A DNA stretch of 64,000 nucleotides from Ampelocalamus luodianensis. Its lineage: Eukaryota > Streptophyta > Magnoliopsida > Poales > Poaceae. Both the position numbers and the translations under genes were made by a program. The notes under the pieces are model-generated. The model did no database searches and had not been told where the DNA came from. It saw only the letters and a list, made by a program, of their open reading frames with translations. Every line of letters starts with the position of its first letter. Position 1 is the stretch's first letter. The stretch covers positions 54,930,916 to 54,994,915 of the forward strand of contig CM070629.1 in assembly GCA_036346255.1 (NCBI GenBank), given 5' to 3'. Of this stretch, positions 1 through 12,703 are shown in pieces.

Positions 1-1093
1 CTGACAACTACTCCATCGGGGACTAACCACAGGCAGTACAGTTGCCTAGGGAGTGGGAACGAGAATAGCTCGGCCAGCAGGAGCGGGTACGATCGCTGTT
101 GAGGCTAGGCGAGCTGGAGCGGGAACGACTAGGGCTGCATCCATGGCTAGACTCTCCAAGGCTGCAGTCGGACGATGGTAGACACACCTTCTAGCGTGCC
201 GTGAGAAGGAAATGGAGTCCTCCAGATGGGAAATGTCGGCCTAGCACGAGTTGTTGGGGGCGATGGCGGGTGCTGCAAGAGCTAGGGTAGGTATCACAGC
301 AGCGGCTCTGAGGCGTTCCAACTTTGCAAGGGCGACATCCCTCTCCTGTACTACAGCAGAGTGATCTTCATCACTCCTGATCATGTTGTTGCGGAGGGTG
401 TCAGAGTGGGTGTAGCTGCCAGTGAAAAGCATCTAAAGCTGTCTTATCTCGTCCATGGCGGTGCGGATGGTAGCTATCATCGCCTGTGTAAGCTGGACTT
501 GGTGCGCCGACGGGATTGTCGTCTTTGGTGTCGAAAACCTCCGGGACGCGCTCGTCATCAGGGAGATACAGGTAGAAGCAGAACGGTGATCTCAGTAGGA
601 GATCCTCATACTTCCAGCATAAGCGAGTGGAGGCGACGCGTGCGACGTCCTGAATGGCGTCAAGACTGCTGCGCCGGGGTGCCTCGGCCTTATAGGTATG
701 GGCAACAAACTTGCCAACCATGGCAGAGAGGTACACCTCCATGGTCCAGGATTTGTGGGTCTCGATCTTCATCATCCTACCCCTAAAGATAGGCTGACGG
801 GGAAAGCCGAGATACTGCATCAACTGGTGGAGGATGTCCGTGAACCCTCCTTTGTTCTCTCCGTGAGAAAGGAGGTCCACGGGCCATCGGACGACGAGGT
901 GGCCATCTACAAATTTTGAAAACAAGAGAAGGTTAGTATAAACTTAATGAAAGTAAAGATAAGTACAAAACTAAGAGTGATGAGTAAGAGCAGTAAATAC
1001 ACTATATTTTGTCAAGGCTTTTCTTAGTATTTTGCAAATAAGACTCAAGTCCTAAGGCAACGACCAATCTAGCTAGGGATCCTATAGTCGTAT
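1..1093 (-). mobile_element. Internal 5' part of a minus-strand Ty3/gypsy-like element (partial)
   Basis: This stretch lies directly downstream, on the minus strand, of a primer binding site and a long LTR, so it is the first internal part of an LTR retrotransposon that continues past the left edge of the window. It contains one substantial minus-strand reading frame at 401-925, annotated separately, and no recognisable protease, reverse transcriptase or integrase. The orientation is firm from PBS and LTR. The gypsy assignment rests on the LTR start TGTAACATCC (minus strand), shared with the Tekay-like element nested inside the same LTR. Confidence 0.7.
401..925 (-). CDS. Unclassified retrotransposon ORF, first ORF after the PBS
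   Basis: An open frame of about 174 codons starts roughly 170 bp inside the element from its primer binding site. The protein has no zinc knuckle and no D-S/T-G protease motif, so it is not a normal gag-pol start. It contains the segment PRQPIFRGRMMKIETHKSW and a basic, His-rich C-terminus. It resembles the anonymous ORFs often annotated as unclassified retrotransposon protein in rice, but this is an impression from memory and I assign no function. The plus-strand frames over the same bases look like shadows. Confidence 0.45.
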   Translation of the reverse strand: MFSKFVDGHLVVRWPVDLLSHGENKGGFTDILHQLMQYLGFPRQPIFRGRMMKIETHKSWTMEVYLSAMVGKFVAHTYKAEAPRRSSLDAIQDVARVASTRLCWKYEDLLLRSPFCFYLYLPDDERVPEVFDTKDDNPVGAPSPAYTGDDSYHPHRHGRDKTALDAFHWQLHPL

Positions 1094-1105
1094 GCTCTGA
1101 TACCA
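1094..1105 (-). other. Primer binding site (initiator Met tRNA type)
   Basis: The minus strand reads TGGTATCAGAGC, the common plant retrotransposon PBS complementary to initiator methionine tRNA. It lies 4 bp inside the LTR edge at 1110. It fixes the orientation: the 5' LTR is to the right and the coding region to the left. Confidence 0.9.
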
Positions 1106-3373
1106 GCTCTGTTGGACCCGAATTTCGCAAATCCAAATTCTCTGTGAAAACACTGTGATATTCCCTAGATCAGTAGATAGCACTCACAGGCACATTGTTG
1201 AATCATGTCATACATGGCTGAACTAGAACATTCAAATATATTACAAACATCAGTGTGACATAGACCGCGTTGGGTCAAGTTTTACAAAAGGGCCGAACAG
1301 GACAAATCGATTATATTACAAAAGACAGCGGTAGCTACAGTGGAAGCAAAAGGGTGAGAACACATCTCTCCACAGGAAGCGACTGTGGTAGTCTATGTAC
1401 GACCGATATTGACCAAGGCCTTGAGCAATATAGGTTGTACTTAAAATACCAAAAGAGCCAGCTAGACTAGGCGAGACCTAGACTACCAGAATCTAGACTA
1501 CTCTTCATCAACACCTTGACCATCGACTTCTGGGTCCTCATAGTACACGTAGTCTCCATGATCTGCGGTTTCTGAGGATTTGGGGAAAGAGCGAGAATGA
1601 GCACAACTTCCGTGCTCATGAGCCAACACACAATGAAATAATATATATGCAAGGCTTAACAAGGATAGTTCGAGTTCTTTTATTTGCTAAAGCACTGTTT
1701 TCAATTATCATAATTACAAACTCCTATCACTTAGCATTTTGACCAAATTGTATTTTTATCAAAGAGAGTAATTATGCAATATTTATATCAGCAGAGGCTA
1801 CCTCCACCTTTATGCTTATTTTGATTGGAGCTACCTCCATTTATTAACATCGTTGAGTACGGCGACCCAGGAAAAATCTAAACTCAGGGCTAGGTGAGCC
1901 CGTCATATTTTTAGTCCCGCCCACAAGGTTTTTGAAATAGAACTAACTCTAGTTAAGTTCCCATGTCCGCCTTTGACTGTAGGCACGACTGTTTAAATAT
2001 TTTATTACTCTGCAAAGATTGTACACTTTACCCACAAGAGATAATCAACTCGTTGCCTCATATGATTCCGTAGTCATGTAGTCGAGAGGTCATCATAGTA
2101 ACCTTTCTAAATATCTCGCCCCTTCTATCATTTCACCCATATGGGGTTGTGCCCATACGTTGCGCGGGATGTTCACCTCAGCGACTGGCGTAGTATGGCT
2201 ACACCTCAGCGACTGGCAACTTCACCCTTGAATCAGTGTCCCATTAAGCCGGACGTATCCAGAGCTTGCGCCCCTTTATTAATCCTCTAGTGAGATGACT
2301 TTCAGGGTTTGATAAATTTACTAAGCCCAGTTGCATTTTACAGACTTGTGGTTGTACTTGTTTTACATGGATGGTCATGACAAGATTAAGTCCTTAATCC
2401 ATCCGAGCGGTTCATACCACATACCCACCATTCTCATGCTACGTCAGCACCCACCACTTTACCATCCGCCTAGATGTGGTAATAGCAAGTTATTAGGGTT
2501 TTAAGGAGTAAAACCAAATTATCACCAATATTTCAGTCATATCCCTCAAATGACTGCCCAAAACGATTTAATGTGTAAAGAGATGATGATTGGGGCATTT
2601 ATTACCCCGGTATTTAAGCAAGACTAGCATGCCACTTAAATACAACCTATACTAGTTATTTACCACATAGTTACTAGGGTGACAAGGATTAAGGGATTCA
2701 ATTGTCAAAGGATGGCATATTAATATTTAATTACCAAGTTGGTATTTAACTACCTTAAGATTTAACATACATTTGCATAAAGAATTAAAGCATGCAATTT
2801 CGTATTTTAAAATAACATAATTTGCATAAAATGTAGGATCAAAATGATCAAAGTATTGACTCACCTAGGTTAAAGGCAAGGGTGTCCTAACAATCTTGGG
2901 CTTGATCGAAGTGGAGATTCCTGACGTCTTCGAACTCTATGCGGACAAAAGTACCAGAAAAAAGAAATAAATGGCAAAAGAACAAGTAAATAGACAAGAA
3001 GCAATAAATGAACTCCAATTTAAAATAAGACCAGTGCTACTAGCAAGATCTTGATTTTACAAAATTTTAGAAACAAGTTTCATAATTTTTGAGCTACAAC
3101 GAGGGATAAATGAATTTCAGAAGCCTCTCTTTCAAATTAGCAGCAAAGAAGAAAGGAAAAACAGAAAACAAAAGGAAAAAATGAAAGAGGCGGTGGCCCA
3201 CTGCATTGGTCCGCCCAGCCTGCACTTTGGGCCAAAGCGCCTTGCGCACACCTCAAGGCGGGGTGTCCTAAAAGCCAAAGGAGGGGACTCGGGGCCAGGC
3301 AACCGGGAGAGGGAGATGAGGGGTGGGGTGGAGGCGCGAGCGGCGACGTGGGGAGATGGAAGGGGCAACGTCG

Positions 3374-4681
3374 TGTAGGGAAACAGGTAGGCTACACTAG
3401 CGCAAATTAAAAAATTCTACCCGTAAACCAAGATCACTGCAGTTATAGATCACGGTCTTACCACTAGACGCGCAGGTGCGGAAGTTGATGCAAAGACGTC
3501 GGGCGGTGTAGTCGTACTCGATTGATGCGAGACGTCGGGCGCAGTAGTCGTACTACTTCCTCGCCTCGTCGCGCGCGCCCGTCACGCTCCTTTCTTGCGG
3601 TTCGTCCCAACGCCACGGTCATGGCGCCCAAAGGTATCCACACGCACGGAGGAAGCGGCGACGCCGGACTACTAGATCGCGCGAGCGACTAGGGCGTGGG
3701 AGGGTGGCGGCGTGGTTTGAGGATTTCACGAAAAACTCAACCCTTAACCGCGCCGCCTCCTTTTATAGACGTCCTTATAATGGGCTTCTACGAATAGAGG
3801 CCCATTAGGACTCAATGCCCGATCTAATTCGGATCCAATCCGAATTAGGCTTCGAACTTAAGTGTGTGACCCTATGGTTCACATATGTTTAGACATGACG
3901 CGAGTACACATACTTGGTCAATAGTTGGTAGCGGCCTCTAGCAAGACATGTCAACTCCTAAACATACGTAAAGATCATATCGGACGAACCATCACAACGT
4001 TATGTACATGTCAATCCCTTTGCCTCACGATATTCATCGAGCTCCAAGTCGACCACTCTTTCTCGATCCTGTGATCCGGAATCCCTTACTAGGTTAACTC
4101 TTAACCTTAAGTAGCATGGCCATGCATTTCGGATCCGATCACTCGAGGCCCGAGATATCTCTCGGTAGAGGGGCAAATCCCATCTCGTGACCATGCCTCG
4201 CAAAGATGCTTCATGACAAACCCAAAGCTACCTTTATAACTACCCGATTCACGGAGTAGCGTTTGATAGCCCCTAAGTAGGTCGATTCACATCTCAAGTA
4301 CATGCGACAATCTCGTGTCTAAGGACAAGGCGTACACATTGTGTAGAGAGAACCATAAGAATAATTACTATGTCTCATGTTGGGTCGGTCCAACCCCATG
4401 TTCTAAACATGTGTCCACATTATTGGTTTGACATCTCCATGTCTATGACCTGTGAAACATGGTCATCAACCGATACATGTGCTAATCAATCATTCACGTG
4501 TGTCCTCACATGAACTCCGACTAGGGACAACTTTAGAATAACCATACAAGTAAAGAGTTTCACAAACAAGTCACATACTTGTTAATCAACACAAAGGCAA
4601 TATTCAAGGAACATTTATTAAATCATGGATACAATGAAATATCATCATCAAAATGATTGCCTCTAGGGCATATCTCCAACA
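3374..4681 (-). mobile_element. Solo LTR of an Angela/BARE/RIRE1-like Copia element
   Basis: On the minus strand the LTR begins TGTTGGAGATATGCCCTAGA, very close to the well-known start of Angela/BARE/WIS LTRs. On the plus strand it runs from TGTAGGG at 3374 to CTCCAACA at 4681, 1,308 bp. The 5-bp direct repeat CGTCG flanks it exactly (3369-3373 and 4682-4686). There is no internal coding region or PBS, so this is a solo LTR left by recombination between the two LTRs of a full element. It sits inside the LTR of the outer gypsy element. Confidence 0.93.
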
Positions 4682-5206
4682 CGTCGCACAGGGAGAAGAT
4701 GGAGGCTCGGGGGCGCGTGGCAGCACCGGACCACGAGGCAACGACAGCGACAGGGCTCACCAGGCCGGTGAGGAGAGTACCGAAGTGGCGGCAGTGCGGC
4801 CGGCTAGAGGTGAGTCTCTTCGGGTTTTTCTTCCCTCGGTCTTTCTTGCTTGGGGACGAAGAGGAGACGGGGTGGGGAGGGCGAGACAGGGGTAGGACCG
4901 AGGGGAATGAGGGCTCTTTATAGCCTGGGAGGAGGGAAAGGAGCCGTTGAAGGGACGGGGCACACGGGTTGTTGGCGGAAGCGGAGCCGAGGGAGCCAGG
5001 ATAGGACAGGGGCAGGTGAGGCACTCTTGACGATGACGATCGTGGGCGAGGATGAGCAGGTGGAGCGACGTGGGCTTCAAGGTGACACAGGCGCGTGGAG
5101 CTGACGGCACCGGCAGGCGCGGAGGCGAGGGAACCCGGACGGGACAGGGGCTGACGGGGGCGTACGGGGGCTAGGACAGTGCCAAAGTCGAGGATGGTAG
5201 GGGAAG

Positions 5207-5527
5207 TGTGAGACCCCGGTTTATTAAACTTGTAATACTTAACCTTCCACTGGTTCTAGTATCACAAATAGAATAATCCGCGTCTCGATGAACATGTGCC
5301 TCCCAGAACAAGCAGCACACATACATCAATTCCAAGCATGCATCATTTCCATACAACAGAATATAACAAGTCTACCAAAAGACATACATAATATAAGTTA
5401 TTACAACACACTGACCAGGCCAAATGACATAAGTACCAAATAAGTAACAGAGGAAGCAAAAGTTGCCATAAGATGGCTTAAACCAAAAGACGACCGGTTA
5501 GCCACATAACTCCACAGGGCAACCGAC
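5207..5527 (-). repeat. Truncated 3' LTR (321 bp) of the Tekay-like element
   Basis: This segment aligns with 7716-8028, from TGTGAGACCCC to GGGCAACCGA, and then passes directly into the protease region. It is the last 321 bp of the LTR in minus orientation. The two copies differ by a few substitutions and by several small length changes of the form CAG versus TG. Confidence 0.85.
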
Positions 5528-6992
5528 CGGGCCGCCAAGCTGCGGTGAAATCCCAACTTGCTCGCCTGAGGGACTAGTGAGGAAGACCATCTTCCTGGCA
5601 CAATCGATTTGCCCCAAGTGTTGGGACAACCAATCCATACCAAGAATCACATCCAGGCGCGCCGAGTCGAGTAAGATGAGATTTGCCAAGAATTCCACTC
5701 CTTCAATATTAATAGGAACGCCCCAACATTCTTGATCAGCTCTCATTTCCGCTCCCGGAGAGCGAATAAGCAAAGGAATCCCCAAAGGAACAAAGTGAAG
5801 GTCACAATCAGTAGCAAATGATCTCGAAATAAAAGAATGCGATGCTCCAGAGTCAAACAACACTGCAGCAGGACGATAACTAACAAGGAACGTACCCAAC
5901 ACAACGTCGGGTGCCTCCTGAGCCTCCTCAGCCGAGATGTGGTTGACTCGACCACTCCCGACACCCTGAGTCTTCTGGATCACCTTCTGGTCAGGTGTGT
6001 GACCATTCCCGCGTCCTCCATTAGGACGAGGGGCTGCTCGATCCTCGAGGGCAACCGCTAGCATAGTGGCCCTTCTTGTTGCGGTGCGGCGGTAACATCG
6101 GCGGTGGGTTGCGAGCGCAACCGCTTTCTTTGGTCGCCGGCACGTGGTCAAACACGGCTGCGGGGACGAGCAACCGGCGCCCGCGGCCTCGGCGGTGGTG
6201 AAGCAAAGCACGAGCCCTCGTGCGGGCCCAACACGGGACGCAGTGAGGCCGGCTCGTGCGCACCGATGGGCCTCCCATTTGCGCTATGACTCACCCGCGC
6301 TTCGCCTTGTGCTTTCGGCGACGATGGCCTTGTCAACCAAGGCACGGAAGTCAACAAAGTCACTATAGATAGCTTGTCCCGCAGCTCCTCGGACAAACCA
6401 TCCATGAACTTCTCTGTTTAGCCTCATCGAGGCCACCTCACCCGAGCATAACGAGCCAAGTGATTAAACTCGTAAAGGTACTCGATACAGTCTTGCGCCC
6501 TGTTTAAGCGCAAGAAACTCCTTCTTCTTGAGCTTCATCGAGCCATCGGTATGTGGGCCCGACGAAAGCGGATCGAAACTCATCCCACGAGACAACGTGG
6601 CTGCGGCTGCATGGCGAAAGTTCTCCCACCAAGATAGTGCCGCACCTTCGAGTGATGGGATGCAAAGAGTGCCCGCTCTGCTCCCGGCATCGAGCGATAT
6701 TGAGCTTTCGCTCAACAAGACGCAGCCAATCATCCGCGCCCAAAGGGTCCTCCGTCGAGAAAGTAGGCGGTGCGTGCGGAGAAACTCCGCAAGCCCACCA
6801 CGCGCCCGGTGGCCACCACCTCCAGATCCCGGCGGCGGCGGGAGCGGAGGTGTTCCTCGCAATGACCTCCAAGATCCGGTCCGGTCCATGCGATTCCGCC
6901 GTCGAGCGAGAACCTCGCCATGGTCGGAGGAGGGGAAGCTCCTCATCGGAACAATGGTACCGATCATGAGTGGTTCTTGTCATCTGTTCCAC
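5498..6992 (-). pseudogene. gag-protease remnant of the Tekay-like element
   Basis: Read on the minus strand from 6992, the region encodes a retrotransposon gag (PPTFSTEDPLGADDWLR, then a WWENF segment), a CCHC-like knuckle near 6090 (KKGHYASGCPR), and a retropepsin with the active-site motif VLFDSGASHSFIS followed by ILGMDWL. These motifs are typical of Ty3/gypsy elements. Frameshifts separate gag from protease, and the reading frame runs straight into the LTR fragment at about 5527, so no polymerase follows. The gag is probably non-functional. Confidence 0.82.
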
Positions 6993-7698
6993 AAAAATAG
7001 GTTAAACACAACTCCGGAACAGGAGACAAAGAAAACAACTAACCACTAAACAAAACAACCTTTAAAAACTCAAGTAACAACATAAAATTACAGCAAGATC
7101 ATAAAGATAACAACCATCTTCCTATTATGACTAACTCGTATGGAAGAACGAGTAATCAATTTTCAGGAAGGTAAAATTTCAGAATATTAACCTCTGTTCG
7201 AAAACAGCAAGGAAACAGGGTGAGATATTTACTAAAGAAAGGTTAGATACTAAGCTATCTCATATCACTTCTTACCCTTTTATTCCCACAAATTTTAGTG
7301 GATTTAACCTCTCATTTTCAGCACTTTTACTACCTAAATACTAGCTGTCCAGAAATTATCTTGCTTGCTGTCCAGATTTTCCCATTCAACTTCTGGCCGA
7401 AATTTGTAGCTCCCAGCAGCTCCTAATCTTCTCAAAACAGCCAACACTTTCATTTTATAACTCCCATGGTTTACCCAAAACCAATCTACTCGATAAACAA
7501 CTATCTTTTGAAGAGGATGAGAGAAAAACTCAGCTTTCAAATTCAGTTTTAGAACAAGGTGAGATAAGCAAGCTAAGATAGATAAGGAGCAAAATCTGAG
7601 AACTTACTTAAGATTTTCAGGAAAGCACTGACATTTGGAAAGTAAGTTTTCAAAATATACTAGGGACGACCAAGCTAGGGGTTTCTACGGTCAGTATG

Positions 7699-7710
7699 GC
7701 TCTGATACCA
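7699..7710 (-). other. Primer binding site of the Tekay-like element
   Basis: The minus strand reads TGGTATCAGAGC, 5 bp inside the LTR edge at 7716. It is the same initiator-tRNA PBS as in the outer element. 7000-7698 between PBS and gag is untranslated leader with no other feature seen. Confidence 0.9.
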
Positions 7711-7715
7711 AGCTC

Positions 7716-10700
7716 TGTGAGACCCCGGTTTATTAAACTTGTAATACTTAACCTTCCACTGGTTCTAGTATCACAAATAGAATAATCCGCGTCTCGATGA
7801 ACATGTGCCTCCTGAACAAGCGGCACACATACATCAATTCCAAGCATGCATCATTTCCATACAATGAATATAACAAGTCTACCAAAAGACATACATAATA
7901 TAAGTTATTACAACACAATGACCTACCAAATGACATAAGTACCAAATAAGTAATGAAGAAAAAGTTGCCATAAGATGGCTTAAACCAAAAGACGACCGGT
8001 TAGCCACATAACTCCACAGGGCAACCGATCGCCGCTAAGCTAATCGCCCTTAAACCGCACAAAGACAACTCACAAAAGTGAGGTCCATCGGACTCACTAT
8101 CATCCTCTGCACAACACAAGCAATGCAGGTGAGTACAAAAATGTACTCGCAAGACTTACGAGTAACAAGCCTATACATAGCTACATGGAAGCTGTATTCA
8201 AAGGAATGTGGTTATATGGTTCTTTGACGCACAAAGCAAGTTTCATTTACAATATTGTAATAGATTGAACAGCAGTTTGTAAAAATCTGTTTTTAAGCAT
8301 TTAAATAACAACGAGTAAGCATAAGTAACAAGTATCCACCTAGAAGTGACTTTCCCAAAAGTCACCACAACATAGCATGAATCCCTGATTCATACCACCC
8401 AACAAGTTTTAATTTAAAAAAATTGTAGTCTAACTCTTGAAAAGCTTATCCAAGCGTATCCAAGCGTGTCCATCACACCATCATACCATTGTGCCCAAGT
8501 CTAAATTGTTTTCATTTTCAGTTTTAGTTTTGCAATTTAGACAAAGCACAAGGCTGAAATATACATATTATAACAGTTTGTGTGATCAAGGTTATCGACA
8601 AGTCGATAACCGCCCATTTCTACCGACCACTAAGCATGGCTAAGCATAATAACACGTAAACTACTAAGTGACAAGGGTCCATCCAATGAACCCAAAATCA
8701 CGACAAGTAACCTAGGCTTCGAGTAGAGGAATAAACATTTCCCTCGATAATGCATCTAGTAGGCCAACTCACGACAATAGTTTAAAACAACATAGCAATG
8801 CATACATAGAATTTGCAAACAATATATTAGAATTTGAAAATAGTAGGAACAATATGATCAAATGAATGCTACATCTGCTTGCCTGGCTGAAGTGCAGGAT
8901 CTGATGGCTGCTGTGGCTCAATATCAGTAATAAAATTATCTTCGGAACCTAACGTGAAAAGGCGATAAGCAAATAAGAACGAAGAACACCAAATAAACTC
9001 CAATAGCAAAACACATCCAAATCTAATAAAATTTACACTACAGCTAGGGAATGATCTAAGACAATGATAGGAACAAGAATTATGCAATTTGAACTAAGCA
9101 TGCAAAAGATATGAACAAAATGCTCTCTCTCAGCCTTACATCAACCTAATTAATAATTAGCGCTGTTCATGGCGAAATTTTCCAGAATGATCTAAGGTCT
9201 GAAATTTTTATAGAAGGTAGATTAAGGCATCCTAATAACAGCAAAGTTGGATTTACTAAATTTGGAGTTATGCACATTTACTTATGATTTTTCTAAGTTG
9301 TAAATCTAATGCAAGTCATTTTACAGAATTATGAACATGCTCAAATCCCATTTTATATGAAAGTATACTAACAGATGAATTTAACAAAATTGATTTTGCA
9401 CAAATTGGATTTATACAGGAAAAGATATGCATTTTTCAATGTTAAATCTATTTCTGGAATATTCAAAATGAGAAATCAAGTTATTCCTAGTTACACAATT
9501 TTCTCACATCGAACATGCTTAAATCCATTTTTATAATAAACTAAAGTGATAACAAAATTTATTACTGATTGGAATTATCTAAAAGCGATTAAAATGAATT
9601 AGTTATGAGTTTTAAAGTTTTATATCATTTTCATTGTTAAATAAATACTTACCAAATACGTAACAACCCAAATAAAAGAAAACGACGTGGACGCCGACAA
9701 CCTTTGATCTAAAATCCTACGGCTCACGCGCGAAAAACAAATAAGACGCGCTGAAACCTAATCGGAGCCACCGTTGGATCACGATCCAACGGCGCACGCG
9801 AGTGTATGCATTCGGACGTGCGGTTGCATACACGATCTTGGCCGTTGATCGAAAGATCGACGGTCGAAACGATCAAGGCATCCGGAGGGTCCGAACGCAC
9901 ACAAAGATCAGGGCCGCAGATCTAAAAATGAACGGTGGCTAACGATCGCGGTTCAAATAAGAGATGTCGACATGCGGGACCGCATGTCGGTGACTTCAGT
10001 CACCCACGCGGTTTAACCCACGTGCCATTGATGCCGCCCACTTGTCGGCGATCGAGAGGCGGTTAGGGCAGATTAATGATTCTAATGATTATCATTAATT
10101 AGATCTAAGAGAGACACTAATGGCTACTGGAATTTGATTTTAATCCCTCGGGCCCACAAGTCAGCGACCCAGAGGTGATTTCCGACAGTGATTAAATGCC
10201 GACACATTAATTAACTAATGATTAAGCATTAACGATGCCGGAACAGTGCGGAGCTGAGCCAGCGGCGATTAAAGGATGTTGGGCCCACTGGTCAGTGGCT
10301 CAACGATAATGATTAAGACATAATTAATAACTAACGATTAGCAATTAATGTGTCCTAATTAAGTGACGAAAACGGGAGCTGCTGTGCCGGCAAAACCCGA
10401 GTGATTTCAATGGCAAATCGCCGGCGACACAGGCCGCGGCGGCGCCGAACAAGAACCAAAATGGATTTGCAATAGCACTACGAACCTAATGGTGGCATTC
10501 TCGCCGGCGGCGAGGGACTAGAACGCCGGCTAGCCGGAAAATGAAAGAGGGAGCTTTACTGCTAAACACGAAAATAGCGAAAAGCTCAGCTGCAGACCAA
10601 GGATGCGGGTGCCAAGGCTTCTAAGGACTAATAAGAAGCTACCTCAGGGACGAGAAGCTTCAAAAATGGCCGGAGTTGCTTGATCACGGTGAAAGCTCGC

Positions 10701-12290
10701 CGGACACGAAGAAGAAAGATTGAAAACGACACCCTGAGCCAAATGAGTGATACCAAAGCATCAATATAGCTTCATAATGATTCACAGAAGCTACATGAGC
10801 AAGTAATTGGAAAATGGAGCACTCACCTGAGCTGAGGAAGAAGATGACCAATTTCGGCCGAATTTGAACAAACCCCAAATTGGACAATTCCTGAGAATCA
10901 CATCCAAAATTAAGTGAGGGGAAATGTTTATGATAGTAAATAGATAAGGTTAGGGCAAAGAAACATGAAGGAGGACCACTGGAACACCAAGAACACCAAT
11001 GGAGCTCCACGGGTCAACAATGGCGATTTGCCATTTTTGAGGTGTCAAGCTCCAATATTGAGAATGGGGCTTGATGGTGGTCTAAAGAAATACCAGGAGG
11101 GCTTGAGAGTGTTTATAAAGCCATGAAAGCATTAGGGTTTGCATCACCAATCTTTCGGGCGGCAAAACACAAAGCACAAGGTGCGGCCGACAAGGAAAAA
11201 GGGGTGAAGACGTGCATTAGGGCATGGCCTGGCTCAGTGTACCTCCCATACCCCTAAACGTCGACTAGGGTGGCTTTAGGGAGCAAGAAATGACACTGCC
11301 ATTACTCCCCCTACTGTGCTCGCACGGCCGGAGGTAGAAGACGACCCGCGAAAAGGCTCGGTGATTCACAGCCGTTGGATGAGACACGGACGGCGGAGAT
11401 AGCGCCACGCCTCCGGGCTTTAAAACACAACGAAAAGGTTCCGAGCCCTAGGATTACAAATGAACGGCTCAGATTGCTCCACGTCGCAAACTCAATTTAC
11501 AACGAAGGAACACGCGGGCGTTGGATCTTAATCCAACGGCTCTGATTCAAGAATGCAACCGGAGGGTCCGAAGGTTTCGGGGAATCTCGACGGTTGGATG
11601 GAGATCTAACGGTCGAAATTCACGCAAGCAACCGGAAGGTCCGAAGTCTTATACGCGCGCGGGCCGTGCGATTTAGATCCAACGGTTGAGATTCAACGCG
11701 CGTTTTAAAGAGGGGCTCGGTGCAGTTAGTTGACTGGACCGAAACAATTGGCTCGAGCCCGAGTCTGACTCGAACCCAAGCAACAGTAAAACCAAGTTTG
11801 ACTTTGAAATAGGAACAGAGACTTTGAATGATTTATTTGAGGTAGCAAATTAACTCCAAAAATTATGAAAATTTTACAGGAGCTTGCTAACTCAGATATT
11901 ATCCTTGTGTAAAATTTTCAGAGGTTTTTATACTGTGAATAAATCTCCAAAAATTCTGAAAGGCTCTGTTTTAATGTTTGACTGAGAGTCAAACAGGTTT
12001 GACTGCCTCTAAAAATATTCAAACAATTTCCAAAAATTGTGAAATTTTTCAGAGGGGTCACATACCATCCCAAGAACTTAGGAAAAATATTTCCAGAGGA
12101 TGATCACAACTTTGACAAGATTGTTTTTGGATTATCAAGATTTGGATCAACTAGACTGTGACAATGTATTTCCATAATCCCTTGTACAAGAATTGTTTGG
12201 CACAACAGGAAATACATGATGTAAGAAAAAGTTTTAATTTCTACTGATTTTCTTACATTTGAAACACAAGCCTAAAGTTGGGATGTTACA
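7716..12290 (-). repeat. Full 5' LTR (4,575 bp) of the Tekay-like element
   Basis: It is bounded by TGTGAGACCC next to the PBS and by GATGTTACA next to the target duplication GGAAG. No coding sequence is convincing across it; the short frames at 8869-9087 and 10684-11010 have no known motifs. The part around 9650-11800 is more GC-rich and contains repeated phrases such as GATCCAACGG and GGAGGGTCCGA, which look like internal LTR redundancy. The length is large even for this group, so an older insertion inside the LTR cannot be excluded. Confidence 0.8.
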
Positions 12291-12703
12291 GGAAGCAGGT
12301 GGCGGAGGCGACAGTGTGGCAGAGGCGGGCGCAGGCGCTATCGCGGCAAGAGGGAAGAAGGGATTTGAAAACAAGATTTTGATTTTGATCTTGAAGCAAA
12401 CTTGAGAGATTTTGGGATTACACTATGAACTGAACTGCGAAGTGAGGATAGGATGTTACACTGTGATTCTATGAGGGTGAGGCCGTGAGGCACTAAGGCA
12501 GTTTTTCTCTCCCAAATCCCCTATTTTTTTGTATGTTGCAACTTGCAAATGTAGGTAGACAGTAGACTTGAAGATTGGTGAATTGATTATTTATGCAAAT
12601 GTTTAATTGGTGGTTGTTGTTTAATTTGTGATTAATGAATTGATGCAAATTGTTATTTAATTGATAGTAGCCATTAGCCGATTAGCCAATTTATTTAATT
12701 AGT

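Larger units (their letters stand above)
5207..12290 (-). mobile_element. Tekay/Del-like Ty3/gypsy element with pol deleted
   Basis: The element runs from TGTGAGACCC at 5207 to GATGTTACA at 12290 and is flanked by the perfect 5-bp repeat GGAAG (5202-5206 and 12291-12295). From right to left it contains a 4,575-bp 5' LTR (7716-12290), a PBS, a gag-protease region, and then a 321-bp piece of the 3' LTR. Reverse transcriptase, RNase H, integrase and about 4.25 kb of the 3' LTR are missing. Because the outer target duplication is intact, the loss happened inside the element, before or after insertion. The long LTR and its ends fit the Tekay/Del chromovirus group. Confidence 0.85.
1110..12460 (-). 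mobile_element. 5' LTR of the outer gypsy element, split by two later insertions
   Basis: On the plus strand the LTR begins TGTTGGACCC at 1110, next to the PBS, and ends GGATGTTACA at 12460. On the minus strand it therefore starts TGTAACATCC and ends GGGTCCAACA. Removing the solo LTR at 3374-4681 and the gypsy element at 5207-12290, each with one 5-bp target duplication, leaves about 2.95 kb, a reasonable size for Tekay/Del-type grass elements. The sequences on either side of each insertion join without a gap. The partner of the expected target duplication CTGTG (12461-12465) lies outside the window. 1110-3373 holds no gene. Confidence 0.72.
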
